DNA of 64,000 nt, taken from Actinomadura litoris (lineage in GTDB: Bacteria; Actinomycetota; Actinomycetes; Streptosporangiales; Streptosporangiaceae). The notes under the pieces are model-generated. The model made no database searches, was not told the DNA's origin, and saw only the letters and a list, made by a program, of their open reading frames with translations. Positions 16,657 to 25,631 of the stretch are shown here, in pieces. The stretch lies in assembly GCF_009733595.1 (NCBI RefSeq), contig NZ_WOFH01000012.1, positions 296,298 to 360,297 of the forward strand. Direction: 5' to 3'. The translations under genes were made by a program, and so were the position numbers. Numbering within the stretch: the stretch's first letter is position 1; the number at the start of each line of letters is the position of its first letter.

Positions 16657-18312
16657 GTGACGACGACGGACGACGGCCTGGACGCCGGGCCGGAGACGGC
16701 GGAGGTCGCCCCCGCACATGGACAGGCGCGCCGCGTCCTCGGGTGGGTCGTCACCGGTCTGGCGTGCGCGCTGGTCCACCTCGCCCTGGTCGTCCCGGAC
16801 GAGTTCGCGCGGCTGGCGCCCGGGGCGCTCCTACGCGTCCCCGCGGAGGCGGTCGTCGGCGCCGCCGTCCTCGCCGTCCTGCCCGGTCGGGTGCGGACGG
16901 CGACGGCGGCGGCCGCCGGGGCCGCGCTCGGGCTGCTGACGATCGTGAAGGTCCTGGACGTGGGGTTCGACGCGGTGCTCGTCCGGCCGTTCGACCTCGT
17001 CCTCGACTGGGTGCTGCTCAGGCCCGCCGTCGAGTTCCTGGACGCCTCGCTCGGCCGCGCCGGGGCCGTCGCGGCGGTGATCGGCGTGGTCGCCCTCGCG
17101 GTCGCGGTGCCGGTGCTCATGACGCTGTCGGTGCTGCGGCTGGCGCGGCTGGCCGCCGCGCACCGGCGGGAGGCGCTGGCGGGCGCCGGGGTCGCCGGGA
17201 CGGCGTGGCTGGCCTGCGCGGCGCTCGGCGCGCAGCTCGTCCCGGGCCTGCCGGTGGCCTCCGGCGGCGCGGCCGCCCTCGCCTACGACCACGCCCGCGA
17301 GGTCCGGACGAGCCTCCGCGACGAGCGGGTCTTCGCCGCGCAGGCGGCCGTGGACGCCTTCCGCGACACCCCGGGCGACCGGCTGCTGACCGGCCTGCGC
17401 GGCAAGGACGTCGTGCTCGCCTTCGTCGAGAGCTACGGTCGCGACGCGATCGAGGACCCCCAGTTCGCCCCGCAGGTCGACGCGGTCCTCGACGCCGGGA
17501 CCAGGCAGCTCCGCGCCGCGGGGCTCTCGTCCCGCAGCGGCTTCCTGACCTCGCCGACGGCGGGCGGCGGGAGCTGGCTCGCGCACGCGACGCTGCTGTC
17601 GGGGCTGTGGATCGACAACCAGCAGCGCTACCGGACGCTCGTCGGCGGCGACCGGCTGACGCTGAACCGGGCGTTCCGGCGGGCGCGGTGGCGGACGGCC
17701 GCCGCGATGCCCGCGAACGTCCGCGCCTGGCCGGAGGGCCGCTTCTTCGGCTACGACAAGGTCTACGACTCGCGCAACATCGGCTACCGGGGCCCCCGGT
17801 TCAGCTACGCGACCATGCCCGACCAGTTCACGCTGTCGGCGATCCAGCGGTCGGAGCGGACGCGGCCGGAGCCGGTGATGGTCGAGACGGCGCTGGTGTC
17901 GAGCCACGCGCCGTGGGCGTCGATCCCGAGGATGGTCGACTGGAGCGCCGTCGGCGACGGGTCGGTCTACCGGCCCATGGTCACCGACGAGAACCCGCCG
18001 TGGCCCGCGCACATCCGCACCGAGTACCGCAGGTCGATCGAGTACTCGCTGAACAGCCTGATCTCCTACGCGAAGACCTACGGCGACGAGAACCTGGTGA
18101 TGGTCTTCCTCGGCGACCACCAGCCCGCCTCCACGATCACCGGGCCGGGCGCCGGACGGGACGTGCCGATCACGATCGTCGCCCGCGACCCCCGCGTCCT
18201 GGACAGGATCTCCGGATGGGGCTGGCAGGACGGCCTGCGCCCCGGCCCGAACGCCCCGGTCTGGCCGATGAACGCCTTCCGCGACCGCTTCCTCACGGCC
18301 TTCGGCGGTTAG
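16657..18312 (+). CDS. Membrane-anchored sulfatase/alkaline-phosphatase-superfamily protein
   Basis: 551 residues. The first 190 residues hold about four to five membrane segments; the soluble part begins with KDVVLAFVESYGRDAIED, then FLTSPTAGGGSWLAHATLLSG with a candidate nucleophile Ser/Thr, and ends with VMVFLGDHQPA, a metal-binding GDH motif. The layout matches LTA-synthase-like phosphotransferases, which act on the outer membrane face. GTG start at 16657. It overlaps the convergent AraC gene by four bases at the 3' ends. Substrate unknown. Confidence 0.75.
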   Translation: MTTTDDGLDAGPETAEVAPAHGQARRVLGWVVTGLACALVHLALVVPDEFARLAPGALLRVPAEAVVGAAVLAVLPGRVRTATAAAAGAALGLLTIVKVLDVGFDAVLVRPFDLVLDWVLLRPAVEFLDASLGRAGAVAAVIGVVALAVAVPVLMTLSVLRLARLAAAHRREALAGAGVAGTAWLACAALGAQLVPGLPVASGGAAALAYDHAREVRTSLRDERVFAAQAAVDAFRDTPGDRLLTGLRGKDVVLAFVESYGRDAIEDPQFAPQVDAVLDAGTRQLRAAGLSSRSGFLTSPTAGGGSWLAHATLLSGLWIDNQQRYRTLVGGDRLTLNRAFRRARWRTAAAMPANVRAWPEGRFFGYDKVYDSRNIGYRGPRFSYATMPDQFTLSAIQRSERTRPEPVMVETALVSSHAPWASIPRMVDWSAVGDGSVYRPMVTDENPPWPAHIRTEYRRSIEYSLNSLISYAKTYGDENLVMVFLGDHQPASTITGPGAGRDVPITIVARDPRVLDRISGWGWQDGLRPGPNAPVWPMNAFRDRFLTAFGG

Positions 18313-19250
18313 GAGCCGGCGGCGCGGGCCTCGGTGGGGGTGCGGTCGAAGCGGGCGCGGAAGTGGCGGGCGAAGTGGGCCTGGCTGGAGAAGCCCCAGC
18401 GGTAGGCGACGTCCGCGATCGTCGTCGCGGCGGCGCCCGGGGCGGTGAGGTCGTCGTGGGCGCGCTGGAGGCGGCGCTCCAGGATGTGCCGGGCGGGGGT
18501 GGTCCCGGCGGACTCGAAGATCCGGCCGAGGTGCCGGACCGACACCCCCATCACGCCCGCGACCTGGCCGGGGGTGAGGCAGGCGTCGTGCAGGTGCCGC
18601 TCGATGTAGTCCTTGGCGATGATCAGCTGGGTCTGGTAGGCGGCGGGGGCGGGGCGGTCGCCCGAGCGCCCGGCGGCCAGCAGCTTGATCAGGTCCAGGA
18701 CCGTGCCGCGCGCCCGCTCGCCCGGGTTCTCCAGGACCGACCGCAGCGCCACGACCAGCTCGCCCTCGCGGGCCGTCCCCCGGCCGAACAGCATCGGCGC
18801 GGGCACCCCGCCCGCCATGCACGCCTCGACGAACAGCTCGCGCGGGATGTCGACCAGGAACTGCCGCATGGACGAGGAGAACCCGAACAGGTAGGGCCGC
18901 CGCGTGTCGTAGACGACGAGGTCGCCCGCGGTGGCCGACAGGCAGCCGTGCTCGTGCAGGAACACCGCCTCGCCCTTGACCAGCAGCGTCGCGAACACCG
19001 AGTCCTTCGGGGCGGACCGCGCGACCTCCGGGGTCCGCTCGACGGCGTGCGCGTTGCCGCTGATCTCGGCCAGCCGCACGTCGTCGAGCTGGAAGTTGGC
19101 CTGCCGGGCGAGCAGCCCGCGCTCGGAGTAGGAGGTGCAGGACAGCCCGACCAGAGCCCTGCGGTTGTACTCCTCCCAGAACCCGATCCGCTCGCGCGGA
19201 TCGATGTCCTCGGTGGTCGCGTGGCTGGTCATCAGTGCGGGTGCCGGCAT
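18309..19250 (-). CDS. AraC/XylS-family transcriptional regulator
   Basis: 313 residues. The N-terminal half resembles the cupin-like AraC ligand-binding domain; the C-terminal half has the double HTH, seen as CLTPGQVAGVMGVSVRHLGRIFE and TTIADVAYRWGFSSQAHFARHFR. The ATG at 19250 has AAGGAG upstream. It lies downstream of a four-gene catabolic operon on the same strand (dioxygenase-like cupin, MFS, two dehydrogenases) and most likely activates it in response to an aromatic or related inducer. Confidence 0.87.
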   Translation of the reverse strand: MPAPALMTSHATTEDIDPRERIGFWEEYNRRALVGLSCTSYSERGLLARQANFQLDDVRLAEISGNAHAVERTPEVARSAPKDSVFATLLVKGEAVFLHEHGCLSATAGDLVVYDTRRPYLFGFSSSMRQFLVDIPRELFVEACMAGGVPAPMLFGRGTAREGELVVALRSVLENPGERARGTVLDLIKLLAAGRSGDRPAPAAYQTQLIIAKDYIERHLHDACLTPGQVAGVMGVSVRHLGRIFESAGTTPARHILERRLQRAHDDLTAPGAAATTIADVAYRWGFSSQAHFARHFRARFDRTPTEARAAGS

Positions 19251-19307
19251 GGGGCTCCTTCCCGGGCGCGGGCGGTCCTGAAATAGGAGCCTATGTCGTG
19301 TTCGCCG

Positions 19308-20057
19308 CTATACGGCCAGGTAACCTCCGTCCACCGGAAGGACCGCGCCGGTCATGTAGGACGCGGCGGGCGAGCACAGGAACGCGTTCACGGCGGCGAT
19401 CTCGCGGGGGCGCCCGTAGCGTCCGAACGGGATTCGGGCGCGGACGGCCTCGGCGGCGGGCGGGTCGTCCAGGAGGCCCCGGGCCAGCGGCGTGACCACG
19501 AACCCGGGCGCGACCGCGTTCACCCGCACGCCGTCGGCCGCGTACTCGGCGGCCAGCGACTTGGTGAGCTGGGAGACCGCGCCCTTGCTGGCGCTGTAGG
19601 CGGGCCGGTCGCGGCTGCCGGTGAAGGAGAACATCGAGGAGACGTTCACGATCGAGCCGCCGCCCTCGGCGCGCGCGAGCGCGGGCCGCGCGGCCTGGCA
19701 GGCGATCATCGTGGCGGTCAGGTTGATCTCCAGGACGCGCCGCCAGCGCTCCAGGTCGTACTCGTCGCGGTCGTGGCTGACGCCCGCGCAGTTGACCAGG
19801 ACGTCCAGCCGTCCCGCCTCGGAGATCAGCCCGGTCAGGCCGCCGCCGTCCAGCACGTCGTGCTCGACGACGCGGACCGCCGGATGCTCCGGCAGCTCGC
19901 CCTCGTCGGCGGGGCGCAGGCCGAGCGCGGTCACCTCGGCGCCCAGCTCGGCGAACAGCACGGCGGTCGCCGCGCCGATCCCCGACGTCCCGCCGGTCAC
20001 GAACGCCCGCCGCCCGGCGAACAGGCCCGGGGCGAGCCCCTCGGTGTCGTTGGTCAT
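19308..20057 (-). CDS. Short-chain dehydrogenase/reductase
   Basis: 249 residues of classical SDR type: TGGTSGIGAAT cofactor motif near residue 22, NCAG near residue 90, catalytic Ser in IVNVSSMFS, YSASK catalytic Tyr/Lys, and the C-terminal YMTGAVLPVDGGY. The ATG at 20057 overlaps the stop of the upstream zinc dehydrogenase (ATGA). It probably oxidises or reduces an intermediate of the same catabolic route. Confidence 0.88.
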   Translation of the reverse strand: MTNDTEGLAPGLFAGRRAFVTGGTSGIGAATAVLFAELGAEVTALGLRPADEGELPEHPAVRVVEHDVLDGGGLTGLISEAGRLDVLVNCAGVSHDRDEYDLERWRRVLEINLTATMIACQAARPALARAEGGGSIVNVSSMFSFTGSRDRPAYSASKGAVSQLTKSLAAEYAADGVRVNAVAPGFVVTPLARGLLDDPPAAEAVRARIPFGRYGRPREIAAVNAFLCSPAASYMTGAVLPVDGGYLAV

Positions 20058-21076
20058 GGCCGCACCAGCACCTTGATCTCCTCCTTGGAGCCCGCGCCCA
20101 GCAGGGTCTCGAATCCGCCGCCGACGACGTCGGCGAGCGGGACGGTCGAGGTCACGATCGGGGTGAAGTCCATCCCCTCCTCGGCGACGAGGCGGATCAG
20201 CTCGGGGTGGGCGTCCCGGTAGCCGACCGTCCCGATGATCGACTGCTCGTTGTTGACCAGCGCGAACGCGTCGAACTCGAAGATCCCGCCGAGCCCGGCG
20301 AGGACCACCCGGCCGCCGCGCCGGGTGGCGGCGAGGCCGTCGCGCAGCGTCCCCTCGGTGCCGACGGCCTCGAAGGCCACGTCGGCGTCCCCGGGCGGCA
20401 GGGCCCCGATGCCGACGGTCTCGGACGCGCCGAGCCGCGCCGCCAGCGCACGCCGCTTCTCCGACGGGTCGGAGGCGGTGATCCGCCCCGCCCCGTACCG
20501 GGCGGCGAGCTGGACGATCAGCAGCCCGATCGGCCCGAGCCCGACGACGGCGACGCTCTCGCCGGGGACCAGCCCCGACCGCCGGACGGCGTGCAGCGCG
20601 ACCGCGGCGGGCTCGAAGACCGCCGCCTGCTCCAGCGAGACGGAGTCCGGGAGCCGGTGCAGCATGTAGGACGGCACGACGGCCCGCTCGGCGAGCCCGC
20701 CGTCGCCCATCAGCCCGGCGAACCCGAAGTGGCGGCACAGGTTGTACTCGCCGGCCAGGCAGCGGGCGCACTCGCCGCACCGGTAGTGCGGCTCGACCGC
20801 GACCCGGTCGCCGGGGGAGAGGCCCTCCACGCCGGGGCCGACCTCCGCCACCGTCCCGCTGAACTCGTGCCCGAGGGTCAGCGGGGCGCGCCGTCCGGAT
20901 TCGGGGTGCGGTTCACCGACCGGGATCGCGTGCGGCCCGTCGGCGTACTCGTGCAGGTCGCTGCCGCAGATCCCGCAGTACGCGACCGTGATCGCGACCT
21001 CGCCGGGCCCCGGGGGAGCGGACGGGACGTCCTCCACCCGCACGTCCCGGGCCTTGTACCAGACGGCCGCCTTCAC
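20054..21076 (-). CDS. Zinc-dependent medium-chain alcohol dehydrogenase (butanediol/sorbitol-DH type)
   Basis: 340 residues. Catalytic-zinc region CGICGSDLHEY and GHEFSGTVAEVG; structural-zinc Cys set in CGECARCLAGEYNLC; NAD-binding VVGLGPIGLLIV. The GTG at 21076 overlaps the MFS stop (GTGA), chosen over a long upstream extension that is a shadow of the transporter. It is part of the operon running cupin, MFS, this gene, SDR, AraC. Confidence 0.88.
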   Translation of the reverse strand: MKAAVWYKARDVRVEDVPSAPPGPGEVAITVAYCGICGSDLHEYADGPHAIPVGEPHPESGRRAPLTLGHEFSGTVAEVGPGVEGLSPGDRVAVEPHYRCGECARCLAGEYNLCRHFGFAGLMGDGGLAERAVVPSYMLHRLPDSVSLEQAAVFEPAAVALHAVRRSGLVPGESVAVVGLGPIGLLIVQLAARYGAGRITASDPSEKRRALAARLGASETVGIGALPPGDADVAFEAVGTEGTLRDGLAATRRGGRVVLAGLGGIFEFDAFALVNNEQSIIGTVGYRDAHPELIRLVAEEGMDFTPIVTSTVPLADVVGGGFETLLGAGSKEEIKVLVRP

Positions 21077-22344
21077 GCGGTCACCTCCGTCTTCCCCGAG
21101 CGGCGCAGCACCGCGGGCGCGGTCTCGCGGAGCCCGAACGACAGCGCGACCACCAGCGCGGCGCCGCCCGCCGCGATGAACATCGCGGCCTGGAATCCCC
21201 AGGTGTCGGACGCCCAGCCCGCCACCAGCGGGCCGAGGAACCCGCCCGCCAGCTCTCCCACGCCCATGATCACGCCGAGCGCGGTGGCCAGCGCCGCCCG
21301 CGGGACGGTCTCGGCCGGGATCGTCGCCATGAACAGCGTGAAGCAGCCGAGGCCGGTGTAGGTGAGGATCATCAGGGCGCCCAGCAGCACCGGGCTGCTC
21401 ACGTACACGACCGCGATCGGGCAGCACACCGCGAGCGCGGTGAACCCGATCAGCGCGGGCCGGCGCCCGATCCGGTCGGAGATCCCCGGGGTCGCGAAGC
21501 CCCAGACCACCCAGGCGACGCCGAGGCAGGTCATGACCGCGCTCATCGTGCCCGAGCTCCAGTCCTTCTCGTCCGTGAGGTACTTGGGCGTGAAGGTGAT
21601 CAGGGTGACGAACCAGGTGAGGTAGCACGGGGCGATCAGCATGCAGATCACCACGTTGCGCAGCTTCAGGACCTCCTTGACCGGCACCTTCGGCGCCGCC
21701 TGCGCGGCCTTGGCCGGCTCGGCGTCCTCGCGGCCCGCCGGGGGCTTCTCCAGGACGAACTTCGCGATCAGCCCGGCCACGATAAGCCCCGGGATGATCG
21801 TGACGAAGAACGCCGTCCGCCAGCCGAACGTGTCGGCCATCCAGACCACCACGACCGGCGCGACGATCCCGCCGAGCAGGCCCGCCGAGGACCCCTGGAG
21901 CAGCCCCATGTTCAGGCCGCGCCGCGACTCGCGGGACGCCTCCACCATCAGCGACTGCGACATCGGGAGCACCGCGCCCTCGGCGGTGCCCATCAGCGCC
22001 CGCGCGGCCAGCAGCCCGATGAACCCGGTCATCAGCCCGGACGCGGAGGAGAACACCGAGAACAGCAGCACGGCCCCGACGAGGATCGGCTTGCGCCGTC
22101 CCAGCCGGTCCGACAGGCTCCCGGCGAACATCCCGGCCAGCGCCCAGGTCAGCGCCAGCACGCCGGACAGGATGCCGAGCTGGGAGTTGGACAGTCCGAA
22201 GTCGTCGTCCATGTAGGGCGCGAGGAACGCCAGCGCCTGCCGGTCGAAGAACACGAAGCCGAACGCCAGGAACAGGATGAGCAGCAGCCGGTTCTCGTAC
22301 CGGTCGGCCGCCCCACGCGCCGTGCGCGTCAGGATCTGGGTCAT
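21073..22344 (-). CDS. MFS transporter
   Basis: 423 residues and 12 membrane segments. Motif A GSLSDRLGRRKP follows the second helix and the repeated SDRIGRRPAL lies in the second half. The N-terminal FVFFDRQALAFLAPYM stretch with an acidic residue in helix 1 resembles the aromatic-acid/anion-proton symporter branch. The ATG at 22344 is preferred to one 57 bases upstream. Its operon position suggests uptake of the compound degraded by the neighbouring enzymes. Confidence 0.87.
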   Translation of the reverse strand: MTQILTRTARGAADRYENRLLLILFLAFGFVFFDRQALAFLAPYMDDDFGLSNSQLGILSGVLALTWALAGMFAGSLSDRLGRRKPILVGAVLLFSVFSSASGLMTGFIGLLAARALMGTAEGAVLPMSQSLMVEASRESRRGLNMGLLQGSSAGLLGGIVAPVVVVWMADTFGWRTAFFVTIIPGLIVAGLIAKFVLEKPPAGREDAEPAKAAQAAPKVPVKEVLKLRNVVICMLIAPCYLTWFVTLITFTPKYLTDEKDWSSGTMSAVMTCLGVAWVVWGFATPGISDRIGRRPALIGFTALAVCCPIAVVYVSSPVLLGALMILTYTGLGCFTLFMATIPAETVPRAALATALGVIMGVGELAGGFLGPLVAGWASDTWGFQAAMFIAAGGAALVVALSFGLRETAPAVLRRSGKTEVTA

Positions 22345-22417
22345 GTCAGGGTCCAGGTTTTTCTCGGGGGGCCCGGCCTGGGCCGGCGCCCCAGGGCCCA
22401 TGTTCAGCGGACGGTCG

Positions 22418-22951
22418 TCAGCGGAACAGCGAGTTGACGTAGTCCGCGCCCAGCCCGACCTTCTCGTAGTGCTTGCGGCACATGTCGATGTAGTCGTGGA
22501 CGTCGAAGAAGCCCTCGGTCTCGCCGTTCTCGTCCAGCCAGATCAGCGGGCCCTTGACGATGAACAGCGTCTTCATCGGCTCCTCGTGCTCGTAGGCGAC
22601 GAGCGTGTGGCCCTCGCCCGGGGCCTCGTAGACGAAGTCGCCCGCGGTGGCGGTCCAGGGCCGCTCCAGGTAGCCCCACTTGCCGGAGATCGTGTAGGCG
22701 AACACCTCGTGCGGGTGGTAGTGCCGGTTGACGAGCCCGGCCTCCTTGGACCGCAGGATGTCGGACCAGGTGTTGTCCTTGACGTTGATCCACAGCGGCC
22801 GGGACCCGACCGTGTCGGTGAACGGCACGTAGTACCGGTCGTCGTCGGTCGCGACGTTGGACAGGTACACCTCGGGCAGCGCGTCGGGCTTGAACGAGTT
22901 CTCGATCGGCTTGAGGTTCTTCCAGAACTCAGAACCAGGGGTTTCGGGCAT
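22418..22951 (-). CDS. Cupin related to 2,4'-dihydroxyacetophenone dioxygenase
   Basis: 177 residues. The central RHYHPHEVFAYTISGKWGYLE block and the later EAPGEGHTLVAY are cupin metal-ligand motifs, with the His-rich first motif typical of dihydroxyacetophenone-dioxygenase-like enzymes that cleave a C-C bond using non-haem iron. The ATG at 22951 follows GAGGAG. It opens the minus-strand catabolic operon. The substrate is inferred from family and could differ, since the companions are alcohol dehydrogenases. Confidence 0.72.
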   Translation of the reverse strand: MPETPGSEFWKNLKPIENSFKPDALPEVYLSNVATDDDRYYVPFTDTVGSRPLWINVKDNTWSDILRSKEAGLVNRHYHPHEVFAYTISGKWGYLERPWTATAGDFVYEAPGEGHTLVAYEHEEPMKTLFIVKGPLIWLDENGETEGFFDVHDYIDMCRKHYEKVGLGADYVNSLFR

Positions 22952-23150
22952 GTGAACGGCTCCTCTCGTTGCGGCGAGTGAACCCCGTTCTGCCGGTCCC
23001 CGTCTTTCGTGTGGCAGACGCCACGGTTTGCACATCCAAGACATGACCCGCCCCTGACCGGACGCCGCATGATCAGCGGCGACGCCCCACCGCCCGCTCC
23101 GGTTGCCACGAGGCCCGCACATGGCCATGACCCGCGATAACCCAGGTACC

Positions 23151-23180
23151 GATCCCCACTTACCGGTACATCTGGGGATC
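23151..23180 (+). promoter_or_regulatory. Inverted repeat in the leader of the lamin-tail gene
   Basis: GATCCCCA (23151-23158) and TGGGGATC (23173-23180) pair across 14 bases that contain a TACCGGTA palindrome. It ends 22 bases before the GTG start and may be an operator or a leader hairpin. Confidence 0.45.
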
Positions 23181-23202
23181 CACTACAGAAGGGACCCACG
23201 GG

Positions 23203-23652
23203 GTGAAGAGAATCGTCGTCATGGGGGCGGTCGCCATCGCCGGAGCGACCGGAGCGGCGCTGCTGGCCGCCGCGCCGGCCGAGGCCGCGAGCGCGGTGCA
23301 GATCCACCGCGTCTACTTCGACTCGCCGGGCAAGGACAACCGCTCGAACTCCTCGCTGAACGGGGAGTGGGTGCAGCTCTCCAACACCTCCAGGTCGTCG
23401 CGCCAGCTCAGGGGCTACAAGCTGCGGGACAAGACCGGCTACACCTACACCTTCGGGACGTTCACCCTCGGCGGCCGCAAGTCGGTCTACATCCACACGG
23501 GCAAGGGCCGCAACAGCGCGACCCACCGCTACTGGGGCCGGACGAGCTACGTCTGGAACAACAACGGTGACACCGCCTACCTCCGCTACCCGAACGGCAG
23601 CACGGCCGACTCGTGCTCGTGGGGGAGCAAGGGGTCCAGCAAGTACTGCTAG
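23203..23652 (+). CDS. Secreted lamin-tail-domain protein
   Basis: 149 residues with an N-terminal signal peptide (VVMGAVAIAGATGAALLAAA, cleavage near AEAAS). The mature protein is one lamin-tail (LTD) beta-sandwich: GEWVQLSNTS, LRGYKLRDKTGYTYTF, NNNGDTAYLRYPNG. These domains bind surfaces or nucleic acids in bacteria; the role here is unknown. Its stop shares the palindromic CTAG at 23649-23652 with the convergent XRE gene, leaving no intergenic terminator. Confidence 0.8.
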   Translation: MKRIVVMGAVAIAGATGAALLAAAPAEAASAVQIHRVYFDSPGKDNRSNSSLNGEWVQLSNTSRSSRQLRGYKLRDKTGYTYTFGTFTLGGRKSVYIHTGKGRNSATHRYWGRTSYVWNNNGDTAYLRYPNGSTADSCSWGSKGSSKYC

Positions 23653-24497
23653 CGGGCGGTGCGCCCCGTCCCCGCGGCCATGGACAGCAGCGCCAGGGCG
23701 TCGTGGGACGGGGTGCCGGGCCACGCCTGGTAGACCGTGACGCGCTGTCCGGTACCGGTGAGGCGCAGGGACTCCACCTGGAGGGTCAGCTCTCCCACCT
23801 CGGGATGGCGGAAGGTCTTCTCCTCGCCGCGCCGGTGCCGGACGTCGTAGCGCCGCCACAGGGCCGCGAACTCCGGGCTCCGCCCGTCCAGCTCGTCCAC
23901 CAGGGCGGCCAGGTCGGGGGCGTCGGGGTCGGCCGCGGCGACCCCGCGCAGGTTCGCCACGCACCCGGCGGCCGAGCGGTCCCAGTCGGCGAGGAGGCGG
24001 CGCGCCGCCGGATGCAGGAAGACGTACCTGACGGTGTTGCGCCGCTCCTCCGGCCAGTCGGCCAGGCCCGCGTAGAGCGCGAGGGCCTCCGGGTTGGCCG
24101 CCAGAACGTCGCCGGTCCGCGACAGCGCGTAGGCGGGGCACGGGCGGAGGTTCTCCAGCAGCAGCCGCACCGCCGGGCGGACGGCCGGGTCGGCGGCGCC
24201 GCGTCCGGGCGGCGTCCGGCGGGCCGCGTGGTCGGCCAGCGCGTAGAGGTGGGCGTGCTCCTCCTCGTCCAGCCGCAGCGCGCGGGCCAGCGCGTCCAGG
24301 ACGGCCCCGCTCGGATTGGTCTCCTTGCCCTGTTCGAGCCGGATGTAGTAGTCGATGCTCACCCCGGAGAGCGCCGCCAGCTCCTCGCGGCGCAGGCCGG
24401 GCGTCCGCCGCGCGCCTGGACCCGGCGGCAGCCCCACCTCGGACGGCCGGACACGGGCACGGCGGGCGCGCAGGAACACGCCGAGCTCACTCGACAC
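23649..24497 (-). CDS. XRE/MmyB-type helix-turn-helix regulator
   Basis: 282 residues. The N-terminal HTH is seen as TPGLRREELAALSGVSIDYYIRLEQGK, followed by the MmyB-like PAS-type ligand domain (PAYALSRTGDVLAANPEALAL). This family in actinomycetes typically regulates the divergently transcribed dehydrogenase gene, here the SDR starting at 24600. Two inverted repeats lie in the shared 102-base region. Confidence 0.87.
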   Translation of the reverse strand: MSSELGVFLRARRARVRPSEVGLPPGPGARRTPGLRREELAALSGVSIDYYIRLEQGKETNPSGAVLDALARALRLDEEEHAHLYALADHAARRTPPGRGAADPAVRPAVRLLLENLRPCPAYALSRTGDVLAANPEALALYAGLADWPEERRNTVRYVFLHPAARRLLADWDRSAAGCVANLRGVAAADPDAPDLAALVDELDGRSPEFAALWRRYDVRHRRGEEKTFRHPEVGELTLQVESLRLTGTGQRVTVYQAWPGTPSHDALALLSMAAGTGRTAR

Positions 24498-24543
24498 CGC
24501 ACCAGTGTCCCAGCACCGCCCCGCGCGCGGGTGACCCTGTCAC
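24493..24543. promoter_or_regulatory. Two inverted repeats between XRE and SDR genes
   Basis: GACAC-N7-GTGTC at 24493-24509 overlaps the start of the XRE gene, and GTGAC-CCT-GTCAC at 24531-24543 lies nearer the SDR. Both are candidate operators for the XRE regulator. Confidence 0.45.
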
Positions 24544-24599
24544 TGCCAGGAACGCGGGGGTGCTCACACCCCGGCGCCGGGTGGGCCAGCCTCGGCGGC

Positions 24600-25538
24600 A
24601 TGACCTTTACGACCTTCGGGGCGGACTCCACCGCCATGGACGTGATCGCCGGGCACGACCTGTCCGGCAAGGAGGCGGTCGTGACGGGCGGGGCGTCCGG
24701 CCTCGGCCTGGAGACGGCCCGCGCCCTCGCCGCCGCCGGCGCCCGCGTCGTGCTCGCGGCCCGCAACCCCGGCGCGGGCGAGGCCGCGGCGGCGAGGCTG
24801 CGCGCGGAGACCGGCGGCGAGGTGGTGTTCCGCCCGCTGGACCTCGGCTCCCTCGCCTCCGTCACCGGCTGGGCCCGCCGCCACGTCGAGACCGGCAGGC
24901 CGCTGCACCTCCTGGTCGCCAACGCGGGGATCATGGCCACGCCCCTGACCAGGACCGCCGACGGGTTCGAGTCCCAGTTCGGCGTCAACCACCTCGGCCA
25001 CTTCGCGTTCACGGCCGGCCTGCTGCCCGCCCTCCGCGCCGCCGGGGGAGCGCGCGTGGTGGTGCTGTCCTCGCGCGCGCACCGCCGCGGCGACGTCGAC
25101 CTCGACGACCCCAACTACGAGCGCGGCCCCTACGACCCCTGGCAGGCCTACGGCCGGTCCAAGACCGCCAACGCCCTGTTCGCCGTCGGCCTCACCGCCC
25201 GCCACGCGGCCGAGGGGATCACCGCCAACGCGGTGATGCCCGGCGCGATCATGACGGGCCTCCAGCGGCACATCCCCCGCCAGGAGCTGGCGGACATGGG
25301 CTGGTCGGGCGTCTTCGACCCGCGCGGCTGGAAGACCCCGGAGCAGGGCGCGGCCACCTCCGTCTGGGCCGCCGTGGCCCCCGAGCTGGACGGCGTCGGC
25401 GGCAGATACCTCGAAAACTGCGCCATCGGCACCCCCTGGACCGGCCCCGGCGACCCCCCGACCGGCCACTACCTCCCCTACGCCCTGGACCCGGGCACCG
25501 CCGACCGCCTCTGGGCCCTCTCCGAGCGCCTCACCTGA
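24600..25538 (+). CDS. Short-chain dehydrogenase (retinol/WW-oxidoreductase-like)
   Basis: 312 residues. Cofactor motif TGGASGLGLETA near residue 30, NAGIM near residue 106, YGRSKTAN with catalytic Tyr/Lys, and VNHLGHF, which is typical of light-dependent-reductase/retinol-dehydrogenase-like SDRs. It is divergent from the XRE regulator, the usual arrangement for a regulator controlling one detoxifying reductase. Confidence 0.87.
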   Translation: MTFTTFGADSTAMDVIAGHDLSGKEAVVTGGASGLGLETARALAAAGARVVLAARNPGAGEAAAARLRAETGGEVVFRPLDLGSLASVTGWARRHVETGRPLHLLVANAGIMATPLTRTADGFESQFGVNHLGHFAFTAGLLPALRAAGGARVVVLSSRAHRRGDVDLDDPNYERGPYDPWQAYGRSKTANALFAVGLTARHAAEGITANAVMPGAIMTGLQRHIPRQELADMGWSGVFDPRGWKTPEQGAATSVWAAVAPELDGVGGRYLENCAIGTPWTGPGDPPTGHYLPYALDPGTADRLWALSERLT

Positions 25539-25631
25539 GATCGCGGGGTGTTTTACGGGGTTTCCGCTGGGCAGGGGGAGATCGACCCCCTCGAAGACGG
25601 AGACGCCGACCTGTCCGGTGGGAGGGGATCG

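Noticed and set aside
23203..23652. Enediyne apoprotein (CagA/NcsA-like)
   Set aside because: Size and signal peptide fit, but the mature sequence shows lamin-tail motifs and lacks the two disulfide pairs of the apoprotein fold.
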